Assembly (NCBI GenBank): GCA_963750065.1
Contig: CAVVPK010000034.1
Coordinates: forward strand, 124,001-188,000
DNA length: 64,000 nt
Source: CAVSRC01 sp963750065
GTDB lineage: Bacteria > Pseudomonadota > Alphaproteobacteria > Rhizobiales > Kaistiaceae
Direction of reading: 5' to 3'
A model generated the notes under the pieces. The model was not told where the DNA came from. It was given only the letters and a program-made list of their open reading frames with translations, and ran no database searches. Position 1 is the stretch's first letter. The number at the start of each line of letters is the position of its first letter. A program made the position numbers and the translations under genes. Shown in pieces: positions 33,339-41,748 of the stretch.

Positions 33339-33377
33339 ATTTATCCAGGTAAATGAGTGAATTTATACAGGTATAAT
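33339..33377. promoter_or_regulatory. paired operator-like repeats in the divergent SDR / regulator promoter
   Basis: Two near-identical dyads, ATTTATCCAGGTAAAT (33339-33354) and ATTTATACAGGTATAAT (33361-33377), are offset by 22 bases, two helical turns, so a protein would meet them on one face. The first lies between predicted -35 (TTCACT) and -10 (TATAGA) boxes of the SDR gene on the minus strand; the second contains TATAAT (33372-33377), the only good -10 for the regulator. That -10 is just 11 bases before the regulator's ATG, suggesting a very short or absent leader. Confidence 0.65.
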
Positions 33378-33387
33378 ACCTACCAGG

Positions 33388-34275
33388 ATGAACGCGGCCC
33401 TCACTAACGACAATCGGCTCGGAACCTATCTCAAGGACCGTCGGGCGAAGCTCGATCCCGCCTCCTTCGGCCTGCCGCTGACGCGCCGGCGCACGCCGGG
33501 CCTCAGGCGCGAGGAGGTGGCCCAGCGCGCCCATGTCAGCGCCACCTGGTACACATGGCTGGAGCAGGGGCGGGGCGGGGCGCCATCGGCCGATGTGCTC
33601 GACCGCATCGCGCGGGCGCTGATGCTGACCGACGTCGAGCGCGAGCATCTGTTTTTGCTCGGCCTCGGCCGCCCGCCGGAGGTGCGTTACCGGGTGCCGG
33701 AGGGTGTCTCGCCGCGGCTGCAGCGGGTGCTCGACGCGCTGGCGGCGAGCCCCGCCATCGTCAAAACGCCGACCTGGGACGTGGTCGCCTGGAACCGGGC
33801 CGCCGCCTCTGTGCTGACTGACTACGGCGACCTGCCGCCCGAGAAGCGCAACATATTGCGGTTGATGTTCTGTGAGCCCCGCGTGCGCGCTGCCCAGGCC
33901 GACTGGAAGGCGGTCGCCCGCTTCGTCGTCGGCGTCTTTCGGGCCGAGGCGGCCCGCGCCGGTGCGACGGAGGAGATCAAGGCGCTGGTCGAGGACCTGT
34001 CGCGCGAGAGCCCGGAATTCGCTGACTTGTGGGCCGACAACGACGTGCGTTCGTATGGCGAGGGCACCAAGAATCTCAATCACCCGGTCGCCGGACCGAT
34101 CGCCATGGAATTCTCGACCTTTGCCGTCGACGGAAGGCCGGACCTCAGCCTGGTCGTCTACAATCCGGCGACGCCGGCCGATGCGGAAAAAGTCCGCGCG
34201 CTGATCGCAGCCAAGGCCGGGGTCGAGGGTGTGCCGCTCACCTCGGGAATCGACATTTCCGGACAAAACCGGTAA
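33388..34275 (+). CDS. XRE-family regulator with MmyB-like ligand domain
   Basis: A 295-residue DNA-binding regulator. The N-terminal helix-turn-helix (about residues 8-80) reads LGTYLKDRRAKLDPASFGLP, RRRTPGLRREEVAQRAHVSA, TWYTWLEQGRGGAPSADVLD, the usual MmyB/XRE pattern. The C-terminal domain (about 100-285) is the MmyB-like small-molecule/fatty-acid-binding domain (PTWDVVAWNRAAASVL, then NILRLMFCEPRVR, later LNHPVAGPIAMEFSTFAVDG). Such regulators commonly repress an adjacent, divergent SDR or oxidoreductase gene, which fits here. The paired repeats in the promoter suggest that it also controls itself. The ligand is unknown. Confidence 0.92.
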   Translation: MNAALTNDNRLGTYLKDRRAKLDPASFGLPLTRRRTPGLRREEVAQRAHVSATWYTWLEQGRGGAPSADVLDRIARALMLTDVEREHLFLLGLGRPPEVRYRVPEGVSPRLQRVLDALAASPAIVKTPTWDVVAWNRAAASVLTDYGDLPPEKRNILRLMFCEPRVRAAQADWKAVARFVVGVFRAEAARAGATEEIKALVEDLSRESPEFADLWADNDVRSYGEGTKNLNHPVAGPIAMEFSTFAVDGRPDLSLVVYNPATPADAEKVRALIAAKAGVEGVPLTSGIDISGQNR

Positions 34276-34335
34276 GAACGCCCCGTTAACCGGCTCCAGA
34301 CACAATCGCTGGATGCCGTATCCAGGTCAGAGAGC

Positions 34336-34446
34336 ATGATCGATCGCGATCACAGCCAGCCCGATGCAGACGCCGTTTGCGGCGTGCCGTCGGCTGCGCC
34401 GGCCTCCGGCCTCCTTCTTCTCGGCCTCCTGCTTAGACGCCCCTGA
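34336..34446 (+). CDS. candidate leuA leader peptide with a run of leucine codons
   Basis: A 36-codon ORF from ATG 34336 to TGA 34444-34446, located 114 bases upstream of leuA. It ends with GLLLLGLLLRRP: seven leucine codons (residues 26-29 and 31-33) close to the stop. This is the hallmark of leucine-responsive peptide-leader attenuation, where ribosome stalling at scarce Leu-tRNA alters folding of the following RNA. The stop codon falls inside the first arm of the downstream hairpin. A different frame (34364) covers the same bases but has no such codon bias. The regulatory role is inferred. Confidence 0.75.
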   Translation: MIDRDHSQPDADAVCGVPSAAPASGLLLLGLLLRRP

Positions 34447-34482
34447 GCGTCGGCTGCTCCTTGTCGAGCGGGCACTCAGGGG
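34440..34482 (+). promoter_or_regulatory. leuA leader hairpin
   Basis: CCCCTGAG (34440-34447) pairs perfectly with CTCAGGGG (34475-34482), and an inner stem GCTC (34456-34459) / GAGC (34466-34469) lies within. The leader ORF stop codon is inside the first arm, so a translating ribosome would block the stem. No T-run follows, so it is not a simple intrinsic terminator; control could act through an alternative fold, translation or Rho. Confidence 0.65.
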
Positions 34483-34559
34483 GACGTTGCTGAAACCTCA
34501 TCCCGATTGGCGCCCGCCGATGCGATGCGGGCAGGACTTCGAGAAGGACGAACGATCCC

Positions 34560-36128
34560 ATGACTAGCCAGAAGGCGGTACCGGCCAAGGACCGCATCAT
34601 CATCTTCGATACCACCTTGCGCGACGGCGAACAGTCGCCGGGCGCCTCGATGACCCTCTCCGAGAAGCTGCAGGTCGCCGAGGTGCTCGACGAGATGGGC
34701 GTAGACGTGATCGAGGCCGGCTTCCCGATCGCCTCCAACGGCGATTTCGAGTCGGTCACCGAGATCGCCAAGGTGATCAAGAACGGCGTGGTGTGCGGTC
34801 TCGCGCGTGCCGGCTTCAAGGATATCGACCGTGCGGCCGAGGCCTTGCAGCACGCGGAGCGGCGCCGCATCCACACTTTCATCTCGACCAGTCCGCTGCA
34901 TATGAAGTTCAAGTTGAACAAGACGCCGGAGGAGGTCTACGAGGCGGTGATCGCTTCGGTGACGCGGGCGCGCAACACCACCGACGACGTGGAATGGTCG
35001 CCGGAGGACGCCACACGCACCGAGCAAGATTTCCTCTGCCGCACGGTGGAAGCCGCCATCAACGCCGGCGCCACCACCATCAACATCCCCGATACCGTCG
35101 GCTACACGGTGCCGGAGGAATATTACGACCTCATGCGCATGCTGATGGAGCGCGTGCCCAATTCCGATAAGGCAGTGTTCTCGACCCATTGCCACGACGA
35201 TCTCGGCCTGGCGGTGGCCAACTCGCTGGCCGGCGTCAGGGCGGGCGCGCGGCAGATCGAATGCACCATCAACGGGCTCGGCGAGCGCGCTGGCAATGCC
35301 TCGCTGGAAGAGGTGGTGATGGCGCTCCGCGTACGCGGCGATGTCATGCCCTACGACACCGGCATCAAGGCGCCCTATCTCGTGCGCGCCTCCAAGCTGG
35401 TATCGGCGGTGACCGCCTTCCCGGTGCAGTACAACAAGGCCATCGTCGGCAAGAACGCCTTCGCCCATGAGGCCGGCATCCACCAAGACGGCATGCTGAA
35501 GAACGCCCAGACCTACGAGATCATGCGTCCCGAGGATGTCGGCGTGCGCGCCACCTCGCTGGTGATGGGCAAGCATTCTGGCCGCCACGCTTTCCGCGAA
35601 AAGCTGAAGGAGTTGGGCTTCGATCTCGGCGACAATGCCATGGAAGAGGCCTTCCGCCGCTTCAAGGACCTGGCCGACCGCAAGAAGCACGTCTTCGACG
35701 AGGACATCTCGGCGCTGGTCGAAGACGAGATGATCCAGGCGGGCGAGGCCATCCGGCTGGTGGCGCTCACCGTCATTGCGGGCACCGGTGGGCCGCAGAA
35801 GGCAATCGTTACCCTCGATGTCGAGGGCCAGCACGTCACCAAGGAGGCGCTGGGCGAAGGGCCGGTGGACGCCATGTTCAAGGCGATCAAGGCCATTGCT
35901 CCGCACGACGCGGTGCTGCAGCTCTATCAGGTGGGTGCGGTGACCGAGGATTCCGACGCGCAGGCCGAGGTCTCGGTACGCCTTGGCGAGGGCGATAAGG
36001 TGGTCACCGGCCGCGGCGCCGACACCGACACCATGGTCGCCTCGGCCAAGGCCTATGTCTCGGCGGTCAACAAGCTGATGGTCAAGCGCGGGCGCATCCA
36101 CCCGCAGGCGGCTTCCGCCTCGGCCTGA
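34560..36128 (+). CDS. leuA: 2-isopropylmalate synthase
   Basis: First committed step of leucine synthesis: condenses 2-ketoisovalerate, made by the IlvBN-IlvC route, with acetyl-CoA. The 522-residue protein shows the HMG-CoA-lyase-like TIM barrel signatures IIFDTTLRDGEQSPGASM (residues 13-30), STHCHDDLGLAVANSLAG (about 207-224, metal-binding HxH) and NGLGERAGNASLEEVVMALR. The C-terminal LeuA dimer/regulatory domain (about 400-510) begins around RLVALTVIAGTGGPQKAIV and mediates leucine feedback inhibition. The ATG at 34560 overlaps no other gene and is preceded by GAGAAGGACG. A leader peptide and hairpin upstream suggest attenuation. Confidence 0.97.
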   Translation: MTSQKAVPAKDRIIIFDTTLRDGEQSPGASMTLSEKLQVAEVLDEMGVDVIEAGFPIASNGDFESVTEIAKVIKNGVVCGLARAGFKDIDRAAEALQHAERRRIHTFISTSPLHMKFKLNKTPEEVYEAVIASVTRARNTTDDVEWSPEDATRTEQDFLCRTVEAAINAGATTINIPDTVGYTVPEEYYDLMRMLMERVPNSDKAVFSTHCHDDLGLAVANSLAGVRAGARQIECTINGLGERAGNASLEEVVMALRVRGDVMPYDTGIKAPYLVRASKLVSAVTAFPVQYNKAIVGKNAFAHEAGIHQDGMLKNAQTYEIMRPEDVGVRATSLVMGKHSGRHAFREKLKELGFDLGDNAMEEAFRRFKDLADRKKHVFDEDISALVEDEMIQAGEAIRLVALTVIAGTGGPQKAIVTLDVEGQHVTKEALGEGPVDAMFKAIKAIAPHDAVLQLYQVGAVTEDSDAQAEVSVRLGEGDKVVTGRGADTDTMVASAKAYVSAVNKLMVKRGRIHPQAASASA

Positions 36129-36151
36129 TCGCGCCGATCCGTAGAATCGAG

Positions 36152-36181
36152 ACGGCCGCGCTCCAGGGCGCGGCCGTTTTT
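36152..36181. terminator. bidirectional terminator between leuA and the GGDEF-EAL gene
   Basis: ACGGCCGCGC (36152-36161) and GCGCGGCCGT (36168-36177) form a perfect ten-base stem with a six-base loop, followed by T's to 36181. It sits 24 bases after the leuA stop and 20 bases before the stop of the convergent GGDEF-EAL gene, so it probably serves both. Confidence 0.9.
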
Positions 36182-36200
36182 CGTCTATCGGCCGATGGGA

Positions 36201-38066
36201 TCAGCCGGCGGCCAGTTCGGCTGGGCGTTCTACGTCGGTGGCGCTCGGCGCGCGGGCGATCGTCCCCATCCGCCGGAACAGTTCCTCGGTGTTCGCTTTG
36301 GCCATCGGCGCGCCGTAGAAGTAGCCCTGCACCTCCTCACAGCCGACGATTTGCAGCGCGGTCGCCTGTTCCACCGTTTCGACGCCTTCGGCGTTGACGT
36401 GGATGCCGAGGGCGCGGCCGAGGCTGATGATCGCGCGCACGATCGCCTGGGCGTCTTTGCTGTTGCTGAGGTCGGCGATGAAGGAGCGGTCGATCTTGAT
36501 CTTGTCGAAGGGAAAGCGCCTGAGATAGCCGAGGCTCGAATAGCCGGTGCCGAAATCGTCCATGGCGATATGCACGCCGAGGTGCTTGAGCGTCTTCAAC
36601 ACGGCGAGCGTGCGCTCTGTATCCTTGATGAGAACATCTTCGGTGATTTCCAGTTCGAGCCGATCGGCCGGCATTCCAGACTGGCGCAGCGCGCTCTGTA
36701 CGGTGGCGACGAGGTTGCGGTGGGTGAACTGGTCGGGCGTGAGGTTGACCGCGACGCGCAACGGCGCCCAGTCCGCCGTTTCCTTGCAGGCCGTATGCAG
36801 GATCCATTCGGTCAACGACAGGATCAGACCGCTGCTTTCGGCGACCGCGATGAATTCGGAGGGCGGCACCTCGCCGCGCTCGGGATGGTGCCAGCGCAGC
36901 AGCGCTTCGACGCCGACGATGCGCTGCGTGGTGAGGTCGACCTGAGGCTGATAGCTGAGGCCGAACTGGTTCTCGCGCAGTGCTTTGCGCAGGTCGGCCT
37001 CCAGCGCTTTGCGATTCTGCAGGGCAACGTCCATCTTCTCTTCGAAGAAGTGATAGGTGCTGCGGCCGCTGGTCTTGGACTTGTACAGGGCGAGATCGGC
37101 ATTCTTGAGCAGTTGGTCGGCGCCGATCCGTGTGCCCGGTGTGAACGAAGCCATACCGACGCTGGCGGCAATGATCGCTTCCTGACCGTTGAGATTGAAC
37201 GGAACGCTCAATCTCTCGATGATGCGCGCCGCCAGTTTCTCCGAGTTGGCGGTGGTCTCGCTGTCGCTCTGGATGATGGCAAATTCGTCGCCCGAGAGCC
37301 GCGCAACCGTGTCGTCCGGGCGCACGCAGGCCGTCATCCGCTCGGCCGCCTGGCGCAACACGCTGTCGCCGGCGGCATGGCCGAGGGTGTCGTTGATGTC
37401 CTTGAAATAGTCGAGGTCGATCGAATGAACGGTGACGACCCTGGCCTTGCGCCGTGCCTGGGATAGAGCCTGCTCGAGCCGGTCGAGAAACAGCATGCGG
37501 TTGGGCAGGCCGGTCAGGGCGTCGTGGCTGGCAAGAAACGACAGGCGGCTCCAGGCGCGCTCCAACGCGCGCAGCGGCAGGACGCGCAAGCCCCAATAGA
37601 CCAGCAGTCCCGCGATGCACGAGAACAGGGTGATCAGCGCGGTCGCCTTGTAGAGAGTCGCGAGCGAATAGGCGATGTCGAGATGTCCGACCGCGACGCC
37701 ATAATCGTACAACGTCTGCCGCTGGCTGAGCGTCGGCCAGTGGCTGCCCGGCGGGATGGTCGCGCTTTCGGCAATCAGCTCGCCGTTGTTGTTGACGACG
37801 CGATTGTCATCGCCGCCGGTGTCGTGCTGGTGCTGTCTGATCAACTCCTCGATGCGGTTGGTCTCGTACTGCCAGTAATCCGGATTGCTGTTGATCAGCC
37901 GGGTGATCTGCCTGGCCGCCAATATGCTCTCGGCGGAAATCGCGCCCTTAGCCTGCTGATAGCCGAAATAGAGGTAGCCGGCCGGGGCGCCGAGCGAAAT
38001 AGCAAGCGCGGTGACGGCTGCCAGCCATTTGGCGAAAACGATGATCGGGCGATTGCCGGTGCGCAT
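36201..38066 (-). CDS. membrane-anchored GGDEF-EAL cyclic-di-GMP enzyme
   Basis: A 621-residue predicted bifunctional c-di-GMP synthase/phosphodiesterase. TM1 is at about residues 9-30 and TM2 at about 133-155; the 100 residues between form a small periplasmic sensor. The GGDEF domain (about 175-340) has RLSGDEFAIIQSD, the accepted SGDEF variant, in place of GGDEF. The EAL domain (about 355-600) keeps VGVEALLRWHHP, LEITEDVLI, MDDFGTGYSSLGYLRRFPFD and KIDRSFI, all expected of an active phosphodiesterase. It follows 20 bases after a phosphate-binding-like periplasmic protein gene, so sensing through that protein is an attractive inference. It shares a terminator with convergent leuA. Confidence 0.93.
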   Translation of the reverse strand: MRTGNRPIIVFAKWLAAVTALAISLGAPAGYLYFGYQQAKGAISAESILAARQITRLINSNPDYWQYETNRIEELIRQHQHDTGGDDNRVVNNNGELIAESATIPPGSHWPTLSQRQTLYDYGVAVGHLDIAYSLATLYKATALITLFSCIAGLLVYWGLRVLPLRALERAWSRLSFLASHDALTGLPNRMLFLDRLEQALSQARRKARVVTVHSIDLDYFKDINDTLGHAAGDSVLRQAAERMTACVRPDDTVARLSGDEFAIIQSDSETTANSEKLAARIIERLSVPFNLNGQEAIIAASVGMASFTPGTRIGADQLLKNADLALYKSKTSGRSTYHFFEEKMDVALQNRKALEADLRKALRENQFGLSYQPQVDLTTQRIVGVEALLRWHHPERGEVPPSEFIAVAESSGLILSLTEWILHTACKETADWAPLRVAVNLTPDQFTHRNLVATVQSALRQSGMPADRLELEITEDVLIKDTERTLAVLKTLKHLGVHIAMDDFGTGYSSLGYLRRFPFDKIKIDRSFIADLSNSKDAQAIVRAIISLGRALGIHVNAEGVETVEQATALQIVGCEEVQGYFYGAPMAKANTEELFRRMGTIARAPSATDVERPAELAAG

Positions 38067-38086
38067 CGGCGTCCTGTGTCGTGCCG

Positions 38087-38938
38087 TCAGTCGAGCGAAG
38101 CCGTCGGCAGATAGCCGGCCTCGGTCAGCAGGCGCCCGCCCTCGGCGGAGAAAAGGAAGGCGACGAATGCCGCAGCAGCCGGTGACGGCGCCGGGCCGAC
38201 GATGGCGTAGAGATGCTTCGCGTAGGGATAGGTCCCGGCCCTCAGCGCCACGATCGTCCCGGCCTTGCCGTCGAGCGTCAGCGGCTTCAGCGTCCGGTTC
38301 TCCGAGCGCATCTGCCCGACCGAAATCACGCCGAGGGAACCGCGGATGTCCTCCAGCGCCTTGGCATTGTCCTGGTCGTTGATGGCGACGAAAAGGTCGT
38401 CGCGGTCGATCGCGGCGTCGATGGCTTTGTCCATTGCAGGCGACAGAGTGCGCAGAAACTCGGTGTCGGCTTCGCTTGCCGGGCGCATGACAAGGCGCAG
38501 GCGCGATCCGTTCGGCCAGTTGGCAAGATCGCCGCGATAGGCGCCCTCCACCTGATCCAGGGTGACGCCGTCGGCGGCAGTGTCGGTGCGCGTGGTGAAG
38601 ACGAGCGGTGTGCGGGCATATTCGCGCTCGACCAGGCCGGCGTCTTCCTCTTCTGCCTTCAGCGCGCGCGCACTGACGCCTACCTCGATCTTGTCGGCGA
38701 TCAGGGCCTTGATGCTGCCGCCCGAGCCGAGGCTCGGCAGGACAATGACATCGATGTCGGGATGCTGGCTCATGAAGGCGTCGGCGAGCCGCTGTATGCC
38801 GCCAAGCGCCGAGCCGGTTCCACCGATGCGTAGCGTCTCCGCGGCCTGTGCCTGCACCGCCACCACGGCGAAGGCGACCAGGGCGGCGGCCGCCAACCGG
38901 CTCACGGCGGCGAGAACTCTGCCGAGGAACTGAAGCAT
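38087..38938 (-). CDS. PstS-like periplasmic phosphate-type binding protein
   Basis: A 283-residue exported solute-binding protein of the PstS/periplasmic phosphate-binding type 2 fold. The ATG at 38938 precedes an N-terminal signal (VLAAVSRLAAAALVAFAVVA, cleavage near QAA-ET). The first strand-loop, LRIGGTGSALGGIQRLADAF, and PSLGSGGSIKALIADKIEVG, form ligand-binding Ser/Gly loops typical of oxyanion-binding members. No ABC permease or ATPase is nearby; instead the next gene is a GGDEF-EAL protein with a small periplasmic domain, 20 bases downstream. It may therefore act as a sensory, not transport, binding protein. Anion identity (phosphate, molybdate, tungstate) is not certain. Confidence 0.8.
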   Translation of the reverse strand: MLQFLGRVLAAVSRLAAAALVAFAVVAVQAQAAETLRIGGTGSALGGIQRLADAFMSQHPDIDVIVLPSLGSGGSIKALIADKIEVGVSARALKAEEEDAGLVEREYARTPLVFTTRTDTAADGVTLDQVEGAYRGDLANWPNGSRLRLVMRPASEADTEFLRTLSPAMDKAIDAAIDRDDLFVAINDQDNAKALEDIRGSLGVISVGQMRSENRTLKPLTLDGKAGTIVALRAGTYPYAKHLYAIVGPAPSPAAAAFVAFLFSAEGGRLLTEAGYLPTASLD

Positions 38939-39144
38939 CTGTCTACCCGCACCGGGGAGCCGGACCAGGCGCGCGTGAGCACGGCCCGTCGGTTCCAATG
39001 CCTCGAACTTAATCAGGAGGCGATGAGCGGAGGTGAATTACCCCTGTCAAATTTGCCAAATTTGCGCGACAGCGTGTACGGGCCGTTACCGGCCAGGACC
39101 ATTATTGCGTACAAACGGCTGCACCGCTCAAGCGCGGCCGCTCC

Positions 39145-40002
39145 TCAGGCCGCCTCGCTGCCGGGCGGGGGCGGCGGCGAGTCCTGCACCCAATGCACGA
39201 CGCGCTGCGGGAAGGGGATGGTGATGCCGGCGTCCTCCAGCGCCTTCTTGCCGCCCTGGGTCAGGTCCCAGCGCGTGTCCCAGAACCGGGAGGTGGTCGA
39301 CCAGGCGCGCACCTGCAGCACCACCGAACTGTCGCCCAGCGACAGCGGCACGACGTTCACCGGCGGGTCGTCGAGCACATCCGGGTGGGCCTTGGCATGC
39401 TCGGCCAGCACCTTGCGCCCGGCGGCGATGTCGTCCTCGTAGGCGATGCCGAACTCGATCAGCACCAGCCGCGTGCGGTTGCGGGAATAGTTGGTGAGCG
39501 TCGTGTTCCACAGTTGCGAATTGGGCACGAACTTGAAGATGCCGTCCCAGGTCCTGAGCCGCGAATGGAACAGGTTGATCTCCTCGACGGTGCCGGCGAC
39601 GCTCCCGGCTTCGATATAGTCGCCGACGCGGAACGGCCGCAGCCACAGGAGCATGATGCCGGCGGCGATATTGGCCAGCGTCCCCTGCAAGGCGAGGCCG
39701 ATGGCCAGCCCCGCGGCGCCGAGCACGGTCAGCACCGATGTGGTCTGCACGCCAAGCTGGCCGAGCGCCGCCACGACGACGATGATCAGGATGCTGTAGC
39801 GCACGACCGCGCTGACGACCGGTACCATGGTCGTGTCGGAATGGCTGGCGCGCGACATGAGGCTGCGGGCGCCGCGCGCCGCCCAGCCGGCGATATAGTA
39901 GCCGATCACCAGGATGATGAGCGCGGTGACGAGCCGTGGCGTGATTTCGGCTGCCCAATTCAGGGCAACGGTGCCCAGAGCGGTCACTTGCGAAAGGTTC
40001 AT
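39145..40002 (-). CDS. MscS-family mechanosensitive channel
   Basis: A 285-residue small-conductance mechanosensitive channel that releases solutes on osmotic down-shock. The ATG at 40002 follows a good GGAGGG site; the frame extends to 40065 without support. Three membrane helices lie at about residues 20-42, 62-84 and 89-112. The pore helix TM3 shows the glycine/alanine pattern VLGAAGLAIGLALQGTLANI, and WLRPFRVGDYIEAGSVAGTV begins the beta domain of the MscS cytoplasmic cage. The C-terminus is proline-rich. The gene has no operon partner in view. Confidence 0.94.
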   Translation of the reverse strand: MNLSQVTALGTVALNWAAEITPRLVTALIILVIGYYIAGWAARGARSLMSRASHSDTTMVPVVSAVVRYSILIIVVVAALGQLGVQTTSVLTVLGAAGLAIGLALQGTLANIAAGIMLLWLRPFRVGDYIEAGSVAGTVEEINLFHSRLRTWDGIFKFVPNSQLWNTTLTNYSRNRTRLVLIEFGIAYEDDIAAGRKVLAEHAKAHPDVLDDPPVNVVPLSLGDSSVVLQVRAWSTTSRFWDTRWDLTQGGKKALEDAGITIPFPQRVVHWVQDSPPPPPGSEAA

Positions 40003-40148
40003 CCGACCCTCCTGTTTCGGTCCGCCCCCCGCGCCGGTGCGGAGGGGATTAGGAGCTTGATACATGGCCCGGGCGGTGAGGACAAAGCGTCATGGTGCTC
40101 GCCATCGCCGACTGTGGGTGGTAGCAAAAGTGAGCGGAGGCGACGGCT

Positions 40149-40823
40149 ATGGCTATAGAAGACCTGGCGGCCCAGCTGGGCCGGACAGTGCTGTTCAACG
40201 GGCTCGACCAGGCGGATCTCCGCCGGCTGGCGGGCATCGTCCGCGAGAAGACCCTTGCCGCCGGCGAGGTGCTTTTCGACCAGGGCGACGAATCCGACGG
40301 GCTCTACGTCGTGGCGTCGGGTATCGTGCGCATCTACCTCACGGCCGAGGACGGCCGCGAGGCGACGGTGTTCCTGTCCGAGGAGGGAGAGGTGATCGGC
40401 GAGATGGCGCTCCTCGACGGGCTGCCGCGCAGCGCCGGCGCCGCGGCGCTGACCGATGCGCGGCTGGTCGTCATCCCGCGCGGTCCCTTCCTGGAGCTGC
40501 TCGACAACACGCCCAGGCTCGCCCGCCAGATCATCCTGACGCTGTGCGAGCGGCTGCGTTCGACCAATGCCCAGTACGACCAGGCGATCTTCCACGACCT
40601 CCGCCACCGCCTGCTGGTGCTCCTGCAGCAGATCGCGGTGATCCACGGGCGGGTGGAAGCCGACATGGCGGTGGTCGAACTGGACATCACCCAGGGCGCC
40701 ATTGCGCAGATGCTGGGGGCCAGCCGCGAGGCTGTGAACAAGCAGCTCAGGGCGCTGGTCAAGGAGGGTTACCTGGCTATCGACCAGCACAAGATCCAGA
40801 TATTCAAGCAGCCGCACAGCTGA
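40149..40823 (+). CDS. Crp/Fnr-family transcriptional regulator
   Basis: A 224-residue regulator with an N-terminal cyclic-nucleotide-binding-like beta-roll (about residues 15-125; LFDQGDESDGLYVVASGIVR, EEGEVIGEMALLDGLPRSAG) and a C-terminal winged helix (about 150-220, with the recognition helix region TQGAIAQMLGASREAVNKQL). GEMALLDGLPRSA is close to the FGExALLxxxxRxA pattern of cyclic-nucleotide-binding CRP, so it could sense cAMP made by the two class III cyclases in this window; that link is inferred. No N-terminal cysteine cluster is present, so it is not an FNR-type oxygen sensor. Confidence 0.93.
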   Translation: MAIEDLAAQLGRTVLFNGLDQADLRRLAGIVREKTLAAGEVLFDQGDESDGLYVVASGIVRIYLTAEDGREATVFLSEEGEVIGEMALLDGLPRSAGAAALTDARLVVIPRGPFLELLDNTPRLARQIILTLCERLRSTNAQYDQAIFHDLRHRLLVLLQQIAVIHGRVEADMAVVELDITQGAIAQMLGASREAVNKQLRALVKEGYLAIDQHKIQIFKQPHS

Positions 40824-40987
40824 TCGCCGGCCGGTTTGCCGGCGGGCGCCAGGCCGTCCCAGAATTTCGCGTTTACGATCAGGGCCTTGGAGCCGCCGTT
40901 TGGGCCGGGCCGTCACGCTGGACAGGCTGGGGGGGCTTTGATACTAGAACGGCCGTCCACGCGGCTTCGCTTCGCGCGGAATGTGGC

Positions 40988-41063
<76 letters not shown>

Positions 41064-41748
41064 AATCTTTCAATAGGTTAGCGCAGAAACATCGCTCCGC
41101 ATCCGCCGCATAAGTAATGTGGCAAGCAATATGCCAAGCCGCGCGAGAAGTGGTAGGCGAAGGCGCGCGGGGCTCGATGCGGACCGCCCAGGCTTCGTCA
41201 CTAGCGAGATTGCAGGGAGAGCGACCTCGGGGGCTGTGACCCTTTCCGACGGTTTGGAGGCGCGGGTCGGTGAAAGGCGACGCTCACTCATTGTCCAACC
41301 GCTTGGCCCGGGTGCCGAGCTTCCGCTGCCAGAGCATCTCGCGGCCGATGATCTCGTCGTCTGTCTCGGCAGAGCTGCTCGTCTCCGGGATCGACACCGT
41401 GCCCGTCCGGGCGTCGCGTTGATCGCGGATCAGGACCTTGTTGCCGCCGTCAATTGAACATGCTCGGCCGGCTGGCGCACCATTCCTCGCAGCCCAGTGT
41501 GGCCTTCGCGGCCAATGCGGTCGCGAAGCGAGCGTGCCCTCCATTCCTCGATCATAACCTACCAGCGCCTGAAGCACGGCAATCGTCAGGTCATACGGAT
41601 CGAGCGGATCGTGTTCCAGGAGGGCGCAAACGCGGTCATTGGACAGGCGGTGTCGCAGAGATCATGACGACCGCGGGGCCGCGTATAACGTCGGGAGCTA
41701 GTCTGCAGGTTACTTATGAGCCCGTGGCCGTTCCCTGCTAGACCGTCT
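41064..41748. other. tRNA-proximal region with no confident gene
   Basis: This stretch of 685 bases after tRNA-Lys has short open frames on both strands but none with a convincing ribosome site, codon use and family similarity. The minus-strand frame ending near 41284 (KLGTRAKRLDNE at the end) is the least random-looking but matches nothing I recognise. It may hold remnants of a mobile or integrated element. Confidence 0.4.

Noticed and set aside
36195..37466. 423-codon plus-strand frame over the GGDEF-EAL gene
   Set aside because: The minus-strand gene has all GGDEF/EAL motifs; the plus frame is a shadow and starts in a convergent intergenic terminator region.
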